A stretch of 64,000 nt of DNA from Cokeromyces recurvatus (Eukaryota > Mucoromycota > Mucoromycetes > Mucorales > Mucoraceae), in assembly GCF_025118155.1 (NCBI RefSeq), contig NW_026251427.1, positions 124,001 to 188,000 on the forward strand. The letters run 5' to 3'. Shown here piece after piece: positions 48,474 through 61,426 of the stretch. Under the pieces are notes generated by a model. It made no database searches. It saw nothing but the letters and a program-made list of their open reading frames with translations, and was not told where the DNA came from. The stretch's first letter is position 1, and each line of letters starts with the position of its first letter. A program made the translations under genes and the position numbers.

Positions 48474-50037
48474 TTATTCATCGTCATCATCAAATGGTGA
48501 ATTTACTGCTAAATGTCCCAAAGAAGGCTGATAAGATAAACTAATCATTGATTGTATTTTTGAGCTTAAATTTAACTATGACAAAAGAGCGGACTATTAA
48601 AACCAATTTCTAGTAATTTCTTTTTCCTTTTTTCCTTTTTTTTTTTTTACCTTCAAGTGATTGTCTAGTTTAATCATGGCCATAAGCGTGTCTAAATGAC
48701 TATTACACAGTTGGTTTTCAATGGCCATTTCTTCTTCTCTTGTTGCAAATGATAATTTAGGATTCTTTGTCATATTTATTTGTTTAAGATAACCTGTCCA
48801 TTTTAGATAAATTGATAAATGAACAAGTTGACAATCCGATATATCCAGTATGTCAATTTTTCTTTTTTCAATCACATTGTTCAATAATTTTACACCTAAA
48901 AAAAAAAAAAAAAAAAAATTAGGGGGTGAATAAACCTACCAAATTTTTTTTTTTCTATTATTATTTTACTTGCCTTGATCGCCAATTTTTGGGTTTGAAT
49001 TTAAGGTTAGTCTTCTCATTTTTGAAACAAATTCAAGACTGTAGCTTAAAGTAACCATATCTATTTATTTATTTATTTATTTTTATTTAATTCTTTTTTA
49101 GTAAATTAAAATTTAAAATTACCATCTAATGCAAGTCCACATGCTGTTAAATCTAATTGATTCAAGCGTGGTTTTAGTTTGAAAAATTCATAAAGTCGAC
49201 AATTATTAAGCGTTTCTCGAATAGAATATTTAAAGCTTAAATCTGATAACCTATCATATTCCAAAAAAAAATCAATAAAGTTTATAAACCTTTCTATTGG
49301 CTTTCTATTTTACGTTGGTAAATCTGATAAGGCTTCAAAATTTTCCCATCCAAAATCACTTGTTACACTTGCTATCTCAAGCTTTGAGAGACGTTTAAGT
49401 TTTTTCCACAGCCATGTCCATTGTATTAACATATCATTTTCAAAATGGTTATTACTTAAATTGATGAATAAATTAGCCGCTGACACTATGGATAGATAGA
49501 TAGATAGATAGATTTTTTTTTCGTTGTTAATTCATTTCTACATTTCATTTGTTCTTTATATATTATATTACTTTTGTGTGATTGGAATTGGTCATAGGCT
49601 TGCTTTGTTTCTTCTTCAATACATGTATACTTTCCAATTTCTGTATTTTCTAGATTAATGTATTTAAGTGATGGTATACCCATTAATAGCTCTGGCAATT
49701 GTTTAAGGAACGTTGGTCCAATAGGATTATGTGAAAGATCAATAGAGCGGAGCCTAAAGAGTCGAAGCAAATCAATGCACTGAGATGTCAATAGATTATT
49801 ACTAAGAAGAAGCTCGCCCAATGTTTCGTAGTTAGCTTGTTCTAATAATATTTTAAGATCCTCATTGTCTAAAATAATAATAATACAAGTTAATCATAAG
49901 TTTATATAGAAAACCTTAAAAAAAAAGAAAAAAAAAGATTACGCAGCATATTGGAGGATAATTTTAGGGTTTGAAGTAATCTAGAGTGCTGAATAACTTG
50001 TTGAAGCGAAATCATTTGATTGGATGAGATATCTAGC

Positions 50038-50082
<45 letters not shown>

Positions 50083-52406
50083 ACGTAAGATTATTCATCA
50101 TCAGGAAATGGATAAGAATAAGAGTCAATTACTTAAGCCAGTGAGTGAAATGTTGGTTAAAGTTTGCTTCGATAATCTAAATTTGATTTCCTTGACAGGT
50201 TCTATCTTTAATCGATTACAGGCATTCAAATAAATATGTAAAGGTTGTTTTTTGACAATATCTTTATAGAAACAGTTAATATATATGTAGATAAGCTAAT
50301 AATGGCAAATAGACGGCTTTTCTTTTCCTTATATATAAATATGTACAAACCTTTTGCAAAGGCTTCTATATATTGATCTTCTTTAGTAATGATATTTCGA
50401 ACATAATCTTCTGGAAAAATATCATGATCCATAGTACGTAAATGACTCAAGATAGGCTATTCATCATGTAAATAATAATAAAAGAGAGAAGACAGCTTGT
50501 AAGTTTACCTCAATACCATATTGAGACCAACATCTTGCAGAGATATCTTCCATTAGTTTTTGTACTGTTTCTGGCGCGCGTTCATAGTGAATTCTTAATT
50601 CGATGGGATCCCTCTTTAGAAATACTATTTTGACTTTAATTTTCTATAATACAAACTTGTCAGTCTAATTTTTTTTTCTGTCTGCTTATATCAAGCTATT
50701 TCCTCTTTATATAACCATTTTTAATGCTTTGTGAATTGAAGGTGTAATTCGGGTATATTCAGGGATATCTCTATCTACAAAATAATTGTTTTCTAATTTT
50801 TGTCTCTATAAATACAAGTTAATATAGATAAAGGTGGGAGAGGGGAACCTCTTACTTACGACTAATTTTTCTTCTTTAATTGTTTCTAATAGAAGCTTTT
50901 TACATGAATCCATTTGAAGTTGTTGATCGTAATATTCATGAATGCGTACTCTAAGTTTAAATATATCAATTATCAAAGAAAGTTGATCTAATGGATTTAT
51001 CATCAAATTGGTTTCAACATATTCAAATGCTTCATTACTTGATTTTAAATAGTCCTCTTTACTCTATATAGCGCACACACACACACACACACACACACAA
51101 AATAAATAGTATGATGATTAAATAGAAGAGAGTGTCGAAATATATATATATATATACTTACTGCTTCCTTTAATTCCCATTGTGATAACGTCTTGTAATG
51201 TAATAATTGTGCATAATTTAAATGATCAAAATCTCTTGCATTTAATAAAGTGTTGAGACCATCTTCATTCAATGCTTTTACAACCATACGATGTAATTCA
51301 TAATCACGTAATGTTTCAATATATTCAAAGTACATGGAAGCAATAGGCGCGTTTTGATCTCGTCGATAAGATAGTCTATCAATCTCTTCCTTCATCAATT
51401 TTAATTTCTTTACCATCTCTAGTCTATCTTTATAATATTTATGATATTCTGATCGGTCAACGGCAGCTTCCTTGTATAGTTGAGCACATGTGTTATATTC
51501 TTCGAGAAATAAATGAAGTTTTACTAGATAAATAAATAAATAAATGTAAGCCATAACATGGTTAAAACTGTACACATTCTGTTATGCCTTATTACTTTGT
51601 TCTTCAAAACAATAAAGCGCATCATCTGTAAATCCATGTTGTTGTATCAATTGATATTCATTCTCCTGGCATTCCTTGACTAGTTCATAGTGTCCTGAAC
51701 GTTTAAATAAGTTGCTCAACTCCCACCATGCTGTCCTTTCACTCACTGCATCATTCAATTGTTGAGCCATCTGTATAGCCATTCTTAGATTACCTTCACT
51801 TTCACTATGATGATCAGATAATTTAGATTGCATTACACCCATATTAAAATACGATGATTGGATTAATCGTTGTTTCACTTTATCTTCTTCATCATCTTTC
51901 ATTTGATCAATCACAGATCGTTCCAGTTGATAATAATGAAGAGCATTACTGAAATCACTAAAACGAGATTTCTCAGGATCGCTACTCTTTGTAAAGTAAA
52001 TATTGCCCATTGTACGATAAGCAGTCTGTAGTAATTGTTTATCGAGAGGATGTTCAATCGTCTTGAGACCGTACTCGATGGCTGCCTGAAAATCGTGAAG
52101 AAGAAGATGAGCTTGACTCAAGGCAGCATAGGCCCTTGGTAAAAACTCAGGAGGTTGAATTGATTTTAGACATTGACGACACATGGTGATGGCCCCCTGA
52201 AGACATGAGTTAAATTTGGGACTATCACCCACTTCATCATCACTTTCGTCAACGAGCCATTCTGTTAATTCAAGAATGGTTTCAAATGCTAATAATGGCT
52301 TTGAATTATTGACAAGAGACTTGTAACGGTTCATATAAAATTTAAACCCTTCAAGGGCCGGATCGGTACGAGCGTATTCGATTCCATAAGTTACTGTTTT
52401 CCCCAT
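48474..52406 (-). CDS. Tonsoku-like (TONSL/BRU1) TPR-LRR protein
   Basis: Fourteen exons join without a frame error: 52406-51596, 51523-51162, 51063-50860, 50805-50716, 50643-50509, 50456-50351, 50261-50133, 50032-49943, 49868-49572, 49485-49314, 49250-49123, 49060-48974, 48895-48651 and 48575-48474; about 985 aa. Residues ~60-460 are TPR-like helices (FLPRAYAALSQAHLLLHDF, AIEYGLKTIEHPLDK, SYFNMGVMQSKLSD, ALHYYQLERSVIDQM). Residues ~490-560 resemble a ubiquitin-like fold (KIKVKIVFLKRDPIELRIHY). Residues ~590-950 are leucine-rich repeats (LGELLLSNNLLTSQCIDLL, LRSIDLSHNPIGPTFLK, LRRLTLNS-type units). TPR-UBL-LRR order is that of TONSL/Tonsoku, a replication-fork recombination factor. The central ankyrin block of animal TONSL is missing. 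The intron after exon 12 uses a GC donor. The tail is acidic. Confidence 0.7.
50040..50080 (-). repeat. 41-nt homopolymer as intronic T tract
   Basis: 41 A on the plus strand, so a 41-nt poly-T in the Tonsoku-like transcript. It lies right before the 3' splice site (acgctag) of the intron preceding exon 8 and serves as an extreme polypyrimidine tract. Confidence 0.8.
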
Positions 52407-52582
52407 ATTACGAGCATAAAGGAGAAAAGAGAGAGAGAAAAGACGATAAAAACCAAACAATAATACTAATAAAAAAAAAAAAAAAAAAATAATGCAAATT
52501 ATTCAGTCACAATAATAAACATTTGTTATAATCATTCTCTTTTTTTTCTTTTTCTTTCCCCTTTTTTCTTAAGAAAAAAAAA

Positions 52583-52821
52583 ATGACAGATGAATATGGA
52601 TTTGAAACCAGATTACGTTATTTGGAGCATATACTTTTAGGACAACAACAACAACAACAAAAAGATGTTGATGAAAACATTTTGAAACGCATTCAAGCAC
52701 TTTTAAAAAATATGGATGCAGTTTATAAAACGAACAAGTCCATTAAGGACTTTATTACAAAATGTAATTACAAGTACATTGAATAAATAATGGCATGTTC
52801 ACAAATTCACACCATCTTCCT

Positions 52822-52861
<40 letters not shown>

Positions 52862-53400
52862 TGATATGCATGCAAATATATTAAATCCTTCTAATTCTTC
52901 ATTTGCTTTGGAAAGAGAAGTTTTAGCACCTGATGTAAAACTTGAGTTGGTACTTTGTGCACAACAAGATTTAGAAAAGTTTGCAAATGAAGTTAAACAA
53001 GTGAAAGACTTGGAATATGTTGTGAGTGGCAAAAGATTTGATGGTATTGTGTAAATGCAACATTTTTTTTAGCGTATATAAATGTATATATATATATATA
53101 TAATAAAGCTTTATCTAACCTTGATATATAGTGATTGAGTCATTAGCACCACAACTTTCAACGCTAGAAGTTAAACATGAGAAACAGATTGATAAAGTAA
53201 ATGAACTGACAAGACAAATAACAGATTTTATGGAAAGATATAATGGAATGGTAAATAAAGAGAATATGTATACACATCTACATTACTAATATACATCTTA
53301 GGTGAATACATTATCAGAAATTTTTATTTCTTGGGATCATATATTAACTAATATTGAAACACATGTTAGTACATTAGAACGAAATAATTCTGAATTGTGA
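52583..53400 (+). CDS. Dynactin subunit 3 (p22/p24)
   Basis: Exons 52583-52763, 52861-53043, 53132-53250 and 53302-53400 give about 193 aa, the size of DCTN3. The protein is almost all alpha-helix/coiled coil: FETRLRYLEHILLG at the start matches the family's LEERVxxLE opening. Then APDVKLELVLCAQQDLEKFA, LAPQLSTLEVKHEKQIDKV and, at the end, LSEIFISWDHILTNIE, the DCTN3-like LSxxFxxWDxxL segment. It would sit in the shoulder of the dynactin complex that couples dynein to cargo. A short Gln run (CAA repeats) follows the first helix. Divergent from the Tonsoku-like gene with a 176-bp shared promoter. Confidence 0.82.
52824..52857 (+). repeat. (TA)n microsatellite in intron
   Basis: TA dinucleotide array of about 17 units that forms most of the first intron of the dynactin gene and runs up to its acceptor. 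A similar array lies in the first intron of the DDHD gene (about 36035-36065). Confidence 0.85.
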
Positions 53401-53748
53401 TTGGATTATTTTATTTATTATGTAATTTCTATGGTAGTCATGACCTTTTTCTTTAAAAAGAATTATATCAATAAATACAAGTAATTATTATTTACAAATT
53501 AAGAGTAGAGTAGAGTAGAGTAAAGAGATGGGGGCGGGTGCAAATATAAAAAATAGCATTCTATAGAATGACTATCATAACAGAGCACAGACAGCGCTTA
53601 TTCATGCATAATGGGCTACTTACGTGGGAACACATATATCAGTCATCATTCAAGCAAGCAAGCAGGCAAACAAACAAATATATATTAGTGTAAATCTTTC
53701 TATTTTTCTATTTTCTTTTTTTTTTTTTTTTATCCTTTCTTTCCCTCT
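53401..53748. other. Intergenic, upstream of F-box-like gene
   Basis: Contains a short GTAGA repeat (about 53503-53520), an AAGCAAGCAAGC-type repeat near 53653 and a pyrimidine tract before the ATG. No gene. Confidence 0.5.
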
Positions 53749-54543
53749 ATGGATAAACTACCACTAGAGATATTATTTCATATATTTGGATATCTTCCCT
53801 TCTCTTCTTATTGTCTTCTTTATACCTTATTCCCACAATCTATTATAGATGCAGCCCTCGTACAAAAGATGCTACATGATCAAGAAGCTATTGTTCATTT
53901 AGTTTCAACTAATCCTCATGAACTCTCTTCTTCCATGCAACATTATCAAAATGAATCTTATTTATCACTCTATTTTGCTAGTTATGATCCAGCACATCGG
54001 TATATCTGGTTATGGCCTCGCTCATTCTATGATCATAGTCATTATTTTAAAGTGAAGAATGCTTATGTGTTGCATGGTAAATTGGTTATCAAGGGACTAA
54101 CAACAAGAACTTTACTACCACTTGTTTCATTATGGGATATTCGAAAACGATTTCATACAATGTCAGTATCACAGATTGAATTATTAACTATTCAACAACA
54201 AGATTGCATATTAGATGCTTGTTTAATTAAATCGAATTCAAAAAGAACCATCATGGATACTACTACTACTACTACAACAGAGGCAATCATAAAAAATGAT
54301 GATACAATAGATATGATGTCATTTGAACGTCCCTTATTACCTGCACATTATAAAAGGCAAATACCTATGATGACGACAACAACAACAACAGCACCACTAC
54401 CATCACTACTACCACCGAATCATCTTAAAACAAAACAAATTGCTTCTACAATAGTGCCTGTTTATCCTGATCCTACGTGTGGCTTCTTTTTGATTGAAAG
54501 ATTAGGTATCAGTATTCCTACTTTTTTAGACTTGTATAAATAA
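53749..54543 (+). CDS. F-box-like protein
   Basis: Intronless 264-aa ORF. The N-terminus (MDKLPLEILFHIFGYLPFSS) is a good F-box start (LPxEILxxIFxxL), though the rest of the ~40-residue F-box is weak. The remainder has no recognised substrate-binding repeat; it includes W-rich YIWLWPRSFYDHSHYF and two poly-Thr runs from ACA/ACT repeats. F-box proteins link Skp1-Cul1 ubiquitin ligases to targets. Assignment rests on the first 20 residues. It lies 220 bp upstream of ATG11 on the same strand. Confidence 0.7.
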   Translation: MDKLPLEILFHIFGYLPFSSYCLLYTLFPQSIIDAALVQKMLHDQEAIVHLVSTNPHELSSSMQHYQNESYLSLYFASYDPAHRYIWLWPRSFYDHSHYFKVKNAYVLHGKLVIKGLTTRTLLPLVSLWDIRKRFHTMSVSQIELLTIQQQDCILDACLIKSNSKRTIMDTTTTTTTEAIIKNDDTIDMMSFERPLLPAHYKRQIPMMTTTTTTAPLPSLLPPNHLKTKQIASTIVPVYPDPTCGFFLIERLGISIPTFLDLYK

Positions 54544-54763
54544 ATTGTATATGAATGATTATATATTTATCTATGAATGAATGAATGTATGTGTGTGTGT
54601 GTATGTGTGGGGAAATTGTGACACTATGACTTGGATTTCCTTATTTGGACATATCGTGTGATCAAAGATGAGTTGCATTATTATAAAATGAATAATTTAT
54701 ATGTTTATATTCATATCTTTATTTTTTTTTATTATTATTCTTTTCTTTCATATAAAATTAATC

Positions 54764-57700
54764 ATGAAAGTTTTTCGAGCAGAAACGGGCGAACCTATTA
54801 AATGGAATTTAAAACCTAGTCTTATTAAAACGTAAAAAGAAAAAAAAATGGAATCTTTTATATTCAAACTTTATGCCTATTTCTTTTTTTTTTCAATCGG
54901 TAGTGTTGATGAATTAAAACAAACCTTTGAAGATGAATGCGGAGTGCCCATGAGTGATCAAATCTTGATGACCAGTTTTGGTAAGCTAGTGAAACAAGAT
55001 AATTTGACTAAAGTATTAGAATCGACTGGAAAAGTAATATTTACAAAATATAAATAAATGAAAGAAAAAAAAAGGGAATGAGTAAGTAAATAAATAACAT
55101 GTGTATGCATATCAATTCATATAGGATGAATATATTGTGTTTTGCTATGATCGTCGGTATTTAAGTGTCGATGAAGAAAGTATAGAAGCTTTATTAGCCG
55201 CAGAAACACCTTCACTTGAGCCAAGAGTGAACCAATTAGATGGTATATAGTCTACTCATGAGAAAGAGAGACAGAAATATTTAATCTAGTATCTGATAGG
55301 AACGTTCATATTAAAACATGTTCAAGCTTCATTAAAGAATAAAATTTCTATTCAAGATACTTGTCAAGCATTTATATCCTTATTTTCAACTTTTGATTCC
55401 CACAGTCAAGTGAGTCGTGTCTAATCTTATTCTTTATATACATATTCGTCTTACTTTATGTATGTAATTAGACATTAACTAAAACAGTGACTACACATAT
55501 TCATCTATCACAACAAATAGTACAGGCACAGAAATTTCAAAGTATGGCACTCAATGTAGCTATCACTAATCTAGAATCACATCGTAAACTGGCAGACGTT
55601 TGTATTCGATCTTTTATCACTCAAGCACAAACTGAACTAGATCATCAACAACACCTCTTAGACGCTATCGATCAAGATTTGACATTACTTAAACATGTTC
55701 GTATTCACTCTTCAATTGCATCACATAAACGATTGATTGATTTTGTAGATATTCAAAATATTCAACACATGCGTCATGATACTCAAGATCTATGTAGCTA
55801 TTTAAAGGAGCATATGAATAGTTTAAATGAAGAAATACAACAACTTAAAGAAGATGAAGATAGTTTTGCTGATGGTGTAGCTGAAAAGAATAAGGGACTA
55901 CAAGAGCTGGATGAATTATTAGCAGATATGCTGTTGATTCAACAAAAATGTAACTATTTAAGAGACAAGATACAACGAGACCTGAGGAGAGTATATGAAA
56001 AGATTTCAAAACTTGTGCCATTAAATCAACTTTTAGAAGGTTTACGATTAAGTGAAAATGGAAAGAAATTCCCATTAGAGGATTCCACAAGTAGTCAAAA
56101 CACAAACAATACTCAAGAGTTATCTATGTCTACAAAACAGCAGCATCAGCAGCACATTGAGTCGTCGTCGTCTTCTTCTACAATAAAGCGAATGTTGGAT
56201 GCCTTTAGTCATCTTGCAGAAATTCATGTTTATGATTATTTACCAAAACTCATTGAGTATGAACGTCAGATACGGGAACATACAACTCATTTAATTTCTC
56301 TCAAACGAGACTCCATTTCCATTTTTGTTCGCCATATGGCTGTTGTCTCTGAATTTCAACGACATGTGGGTAACATTCAACCCATTGTTGATCAACATCA
56401 ATTACATCTTCTTCAATTCAAGTCGCGTTATCCTCGAGGTTTAGAATGTGTACGTGACCTATTGTTCTCCTATGGGGCCTTGATGATTGAAAAAGTGAGA
56501 CGAAAGGAGTACATGGTCTTGTTAGTGAATAACGTGAGTGGTATAGCAGATGCCTTTTCGGAATTTTCAAAACAAGAGGAAGCAAGACGAGAGGCATTTG
56601 AGAATACAGTCATGAAATCACTTCCCTTCAAACTAGGGACCATGATGAACAAGTCTGCAGCTCAATGTAAAGTGTCCATTCAAGGGTTATTAGCTGAAGA
56701 GGATGGGATAGAGAAAAAGGATATATTAGATTTTATATCCATCATTACACAAGTTTATTATTCACAGTTGCCGACCAAGTTATTACGGCACCAAGAGGAA
56801 CAAAACGATTGGTTATTACAGTTACTCAACAAAATGATGAAGGAAATGGATGAAATGAATAATAAATTTCTGAAATCAATAAGAGAGAACCTTTTAAAGC
56901 AGCAAATGGAAGATGATGGGAAAAAGGCTTTTATTATGAATGACACATCATCTGCGATGGTCGCTCGATTGACACCCAAGTTGATTGTTTCAACAGCAAT
57001 AGCAACAGCATCAGCAACAGCATCAGCGTCAGTGTCAGCGTCATCATCATCTGATTTTTCTGTAGTGGAAGATGATTACAAGAAGTTAGTGATAGAAAAC
57101 AAAGAATTAAAGAATAAATTGGGGAATATGGAAGAAGAGATGAATTTATTAGAACAAAAGAATCAAGAACAAGCAGAGGAGATCAGTCAATTACGAGAAC
57201 TTGTGAAAACAGTAAATATATCTATTTATATGAATAAGATGCTTTTTTTTTTATTAAACATTATTTTATTTTTTCTATCTATTTATAGTTGGAAAATGAG
57301 AAAGAAGAGTTTGAGTCTCATAGACGAAGCGTATGTTAATTAACAAAATATAAATATAGGATGCTGTTTAATTCTTTCTTTCTTTCTTTTAACAGTTTCT
57401 AAATGAGCTTAAAAATAAAGATAAAACTGCAGATTTTAGGCTTGCAAGCGCAGAAGAAGAATTCCATGCAAAGGTATGAATATATAACACACACACACAC
57501 ACACTCTCCCTCTCTTCATATACAGATGCATATTTAACTCTTTACTAAATATATACATATACATACATATATTAGATGAGTGATTTACAATATGAATTGG
57601 AGGAAGAGAGGCGTATGAAAAATAATTTGGAAATTGAATATGCATCAGAACTCAATACGCTGCAAACAGAACGTGATCATCTTATCAAAGATCAACAAAA

Positions 57701-59085
57701 GTTGGTTCAACTCCAAAAGGAGATGGAACAACTAAAGACACATGTATCACAACTCCAAAGTGAGCTTGAATCTAAAGAACGTACAACAAACGAAATTCGT
57801 CAGTTACAAGAACAAACACGGGTTATGGTAAAACGTGCGCAAGAGGACTGGGAGGCCAAATCAGATGAACTCGTTCGTATTAAATCAGATCAAGCCATTC
57901 TAGAGGATGCTATTCACGATCTTCTTCATCGTTGGTCTGCTGCTGCTGCCACTACTGTCACCACCACGGACGACCAACAACCTCTTCACTTGCAAATCCA
58001 ACAGTTTAAAACCAATCTAGAAGTCTTTGAACGAGAATATGAAATTACAAAAGCTAATTTGGATGCAGCAACACTAGAGTTAACCGAGTTGACTGATAGT
58101 TATGCTGCTCTAATCGATGTGCATGATGAATGGCGTTCTATTGCAAGTTGTATGGCTGAACGTCTCGAAGATTTTCGTAAACATCTTGTGTTTGAGATTG
58201 TGAATCAGTTGCAATTACCAGTAGATGAGAGAATATTGAATGTATTACAACAAAAAGTGACTGGAAGTGATGATGATGCTGCAATATGGAATCAAGTCTT
58301 ACAGTTAGCGAGCTCCATTGATACAGCCAAATTTGTAATGTCAGTACGTAAGCGTGTGAGAGATGTTTACGATCAAGCAAAACAATTTAAGAAAGAATAT
58401 CGAAATACAAAAGGTAAATATATCCAAGCGAAAAAAAAAAAGATGTGTGATATACTGAACTAATCCTTATATCCTTTTTCCTTTTTTTTTCCTTTTTTTC
58501 TTTTTTTTTTTTTTTTTTTTTTTTAATGAATAGAAAAATATAATAAATTATATGCTTTATATTGTGAAAAGATTACATTCAGAAAGTAAAGTCTTCCATG
58601 ATTCACATGCACACACACACACAAACACGCATATATTTATTTATACAAAAATGTAAACTAATATGTATATATATAGCTTTAGGGTAGGTGATGTTGCTTT
58701 ATTTTCTCCTTCACGTAACTCGGCTGATGGAAGACCATGGGCTGCATTTAATTTAAATTCACCTCATTACTTTTTACGCAACCCAGATACGACCAAAGAA
58801 TACATATTAGCAAGGATTACGGCTATTACAGAATATATAGCATCAAATGATGAAAACCCGTTTAGATTAACAGAGGGCACAAAATATTATGTGGTGGATG
58901 TAGAGCATTGGAAGAAACAGCAACAGGTTAGTAAAAAAAGGCCGATTTCGCATGATTCTGGTTTAGCGTCTATCACCTCTGCACAAGAACAACAGCAAGC
59001 GAAACGGCCTTCATTTGGTAATCTAACTTCTGGTTTTGTACATAGTTATACTACAGCACAGCAGCAGCAACTATCAAAAGACTAA
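54764..59085 (+). CDS. ATG11: Autophagy scaffold ATG11 (FIP200/RB1CC1-related)
   Basis: Ten exons, all in frame: 54764-54831, 54904-55033, 55125-55242, 55300-55409, 55472-57211, 57289-57330, 57396-57473, 57576-58413, 58534-58585 and 58677-59085; about 1194 aa. A ubiquitin-like N-terminus (MKVFRAETGEPIKWNL ... VDELKQTFEDECG) leads to long helical regions (residues ~140-560) and a coiled coil (about 560-1020). The ATG11 C-terminal domain follows near residue 1060: FRVGDVALFSPSRN, PWAAFNLNSPHYFL, EYILARITAITEYIAS, NPFRLTEGTKYYVVDVEHW. In yeast Atg11 scaffolds selective autophagy at the phagophore site by binding cargo receptors and Atg1/Atg9. A Ser run and a Q/H-rich stretch mark disordered linkers. 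The C-terminal domain makes the call firm. Confidence 0.93.
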
Positions 59086-59725
59086 ATCTAATTTTATGTA
59101 TAATAAAGTATACCTTTATTTAATTCATTTATATTTAAACCCATCAAAGATAATGAAAGAGTTCGATTCAATCAATTAATAGTAACATTAATTATAGATA
59201 ATAGTTGGTCTCTCTTTTTTTTTTTTGTAATTTGTCACTCACTAATCTGATCTTTCTTAAATATCTACATTCATTTATATAAAGATGCTTATGATACTTG
59301 TTGTTAAAGATAGAGTCTTAGTATATGCTTTAAGAATAAGCTCTTTTTCTTTTTTTTTTTTTTTTTTTCTTATTGTTACTTGGGTCCATTAAATGTGTAG
59401 CAGTAGTAATCATTCTTATTTTATTGTTGGCTTTATTTAAAATGGAACTGTAACATGTACTTCATTTTAATTATATACACGTATAAGCAAAATTAATACC
59501 TGTAAAGAGTAATACATCATATGAAGTTAATACAATAAAAAAAAAAGAGGTCACATAGTATTTATTATATTTTATTTTTTTCAAAAAAGGAAATTCTTTA
59601 ATATATCCCTTCCCTTCCCTTTCTTTTAAAAAAAAAAAAAAGTACCCATATTTAATTCCTCTAAATAATAATTATTAGAGGACAATCTTAAAAGTCTAGT
59701 ATTTCTTATAAATTATTGAACCATA
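59086..59725. other. Intergenic, upstream of the GDPase gene
   Basis: T runs (22 nt near 59347-59369) and an A run (about 59628-59641). No gene seen. Confidence 0.5.
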
Positions 59726-61316
59726 ATGACTCTAAGTAATAAAAAAAGTTTCCTTTGGAAATGTGGAGCAATTGTGGCAATGAGCATTTTGTTTATTTGG
59801 ATGTTGTATGTTTCAACGAGTGGTTCATATATAAATAATAATACTATACAGAAAGGTAGACATACCCGTATATGTATATATACATATATATAACAGATAC
59901 AGATACTAATCAAATACTTAGACCCTAATATAGTTTCTTTGGACCAATTAGAAAATAATCATAATGCATCCTATTGTTCAGTTACAAAGGATGGTCAACC
60001 GAAAACTGAATATGCCATCATGATTGATGCTGGTTCATCAGGCTCTCGAGTTCATGTATACCGTTTTAAAATATGCCAGCCTAACGATCCCATTTTAGAA
60101 GATGAGGTCTTTCATCAACTAGAGCCTGGTCTCTCCTATTACAAAAATAATCCCAACATGGCTGCTCAATCACTTAGAGAACTTTTAGATATCGCTATGA
60201 AACATGTCCCTGTTGCTGTTCAAAAATGTACACCTATTGCTGTTAAGGCTACTGCAGGACTTCGTTTATTAGGACAAGACGCATCCAACAAAATTCTTAA
60301 AGCGGTAAGAAAGTACATAGAGACGAACTATCCGTTCCCAATTGCAGGTGAACATGGAGTTGAAATTATGGATGGAAAAGATGAAGGCAAGTTCAGATAT
60401 TATAGTCTAATGACTGACTGACTGATGAATAACGTATTATTGAATAATAATAATAATAATAGGGGTTTATGCATGGATCACAGTAAATTATTTGTTGGGT
60501 AAATTAAAAAAAAGCCAGTTAGGAAAATCTGCAGCTGTATTTGACTTGGGAGGAGGATCGACTCAGATTGTATTTGAGCCTACCTTTATCAGTAAAGACG
60601 AATATATGATGGAAGGTGATCATAAATATCGCTTGGAATACCAAAATCGTAGTTATGAATTATATCAGCATTCATATTTGGGATATGGTTTAAATGAAGC
60701 CCGTCAACGAATTAAATCAGAAATTATCCATCTAACTGGAGGAGATAAGCAGCAAGTCTATTATCATCCATGTTTACCTGAAAATCATAAAGAAGAAATT
60801 CAAATCAATGATAAAAATAATGCCACTGTTGTACAACTTGTGGGCACTGGCGCTGGTTATACAGCATGTCGAGGCGTCATTGAAAGGGTCTTCAATAAAG
60901 ATAAACTCTGTGAATTAGGACCCTGTGCATTTGATGGTATCTATCAGCCACCACTCAAAGATACCTTTCAAACAACCAATGACCTTTATGTCTTTTCGTT
61001 TTTCTACGATCTAACTCAACCATTAGGAATGCCAACTGAATTTTCTGTACGTGAGTTAGGTGAATTAGCAGAGCATGTATGTCAAAATAATATAAAGGTC
61101 TTTCAGCATATTCCAAACGCTATACAGCTCATCAAGAATAACCCAGATTACTGCCTTCACCTTACCTATATTTATAATTTGCTTAAATTTGGTTATGATA
61201 TCCCAAGTGATCGTCTTGTTCGTACAGCGAAAAAGATTCGTGGGGCTGAAACTGGATGGTGTTTAGGAGCTTCAATTGCTATGCTTGATGAAGCAAAACT
61301 TTGTCAAGAAACTTAA
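59726..61316 (+). CDS. GDA1: Golgi nucleoside diphosphatase (GDA1/CD39 family)
   Basis: Exons 59726-59855, 59922-60386 and 60463-61316 give about 482 aa. A short cytosolic tail and one signal anchor (CGAIVAMSILFIWMLYV) make it a type II membrane protein. Apyrase-conserved regions are in order: AIMIDAGSSGSRVHVYRF (ACR1), AVKATAGLRLLG (ACR2), MDGKDEGVYAWITVNYLLG (ACR3, formed across the intron) and AAVFDLGGGSTQIVFEP (ACR4). It hydrolyses GDP/UDP in the Golgi lumen so that GMP can exchange for GDP-mannose, supporting mannosylation. The second intron has a GC-AG boundary (donor G|GCAAGT at 60387). Convergent with the cis-prenyltransferase gene, 110 bp apart. Confidence 0.94.
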
Positions 61317-61426
61317 TTTATTATTATGATTACATATGTATATACATATATATATATATATGTGTGTGTATGTATATATGTATATATGTATATATATAAG
61401 GAAAAGAAATATGGGGTATTTTTTTT

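Noticed and set aside
51066..51098. (CA)n array considered as part of a CRISPR or regular array
   Set aside because: It is a simple dinucleotide microsatellite inside an intron, without spacers.
54841..54903. In-frame ATG extending ATG11 exon 2 upstream
   Set aside because: That segment is T-rich intron sequence. Splicing from 54831 to 54904 gives the family-like TVDELKQTFEDE join.
58138..58380. Antisense ORF in ATG11 exon 8
   Set aside because: It overlaps a well-supported coiled-coil exon and shows no independent support.
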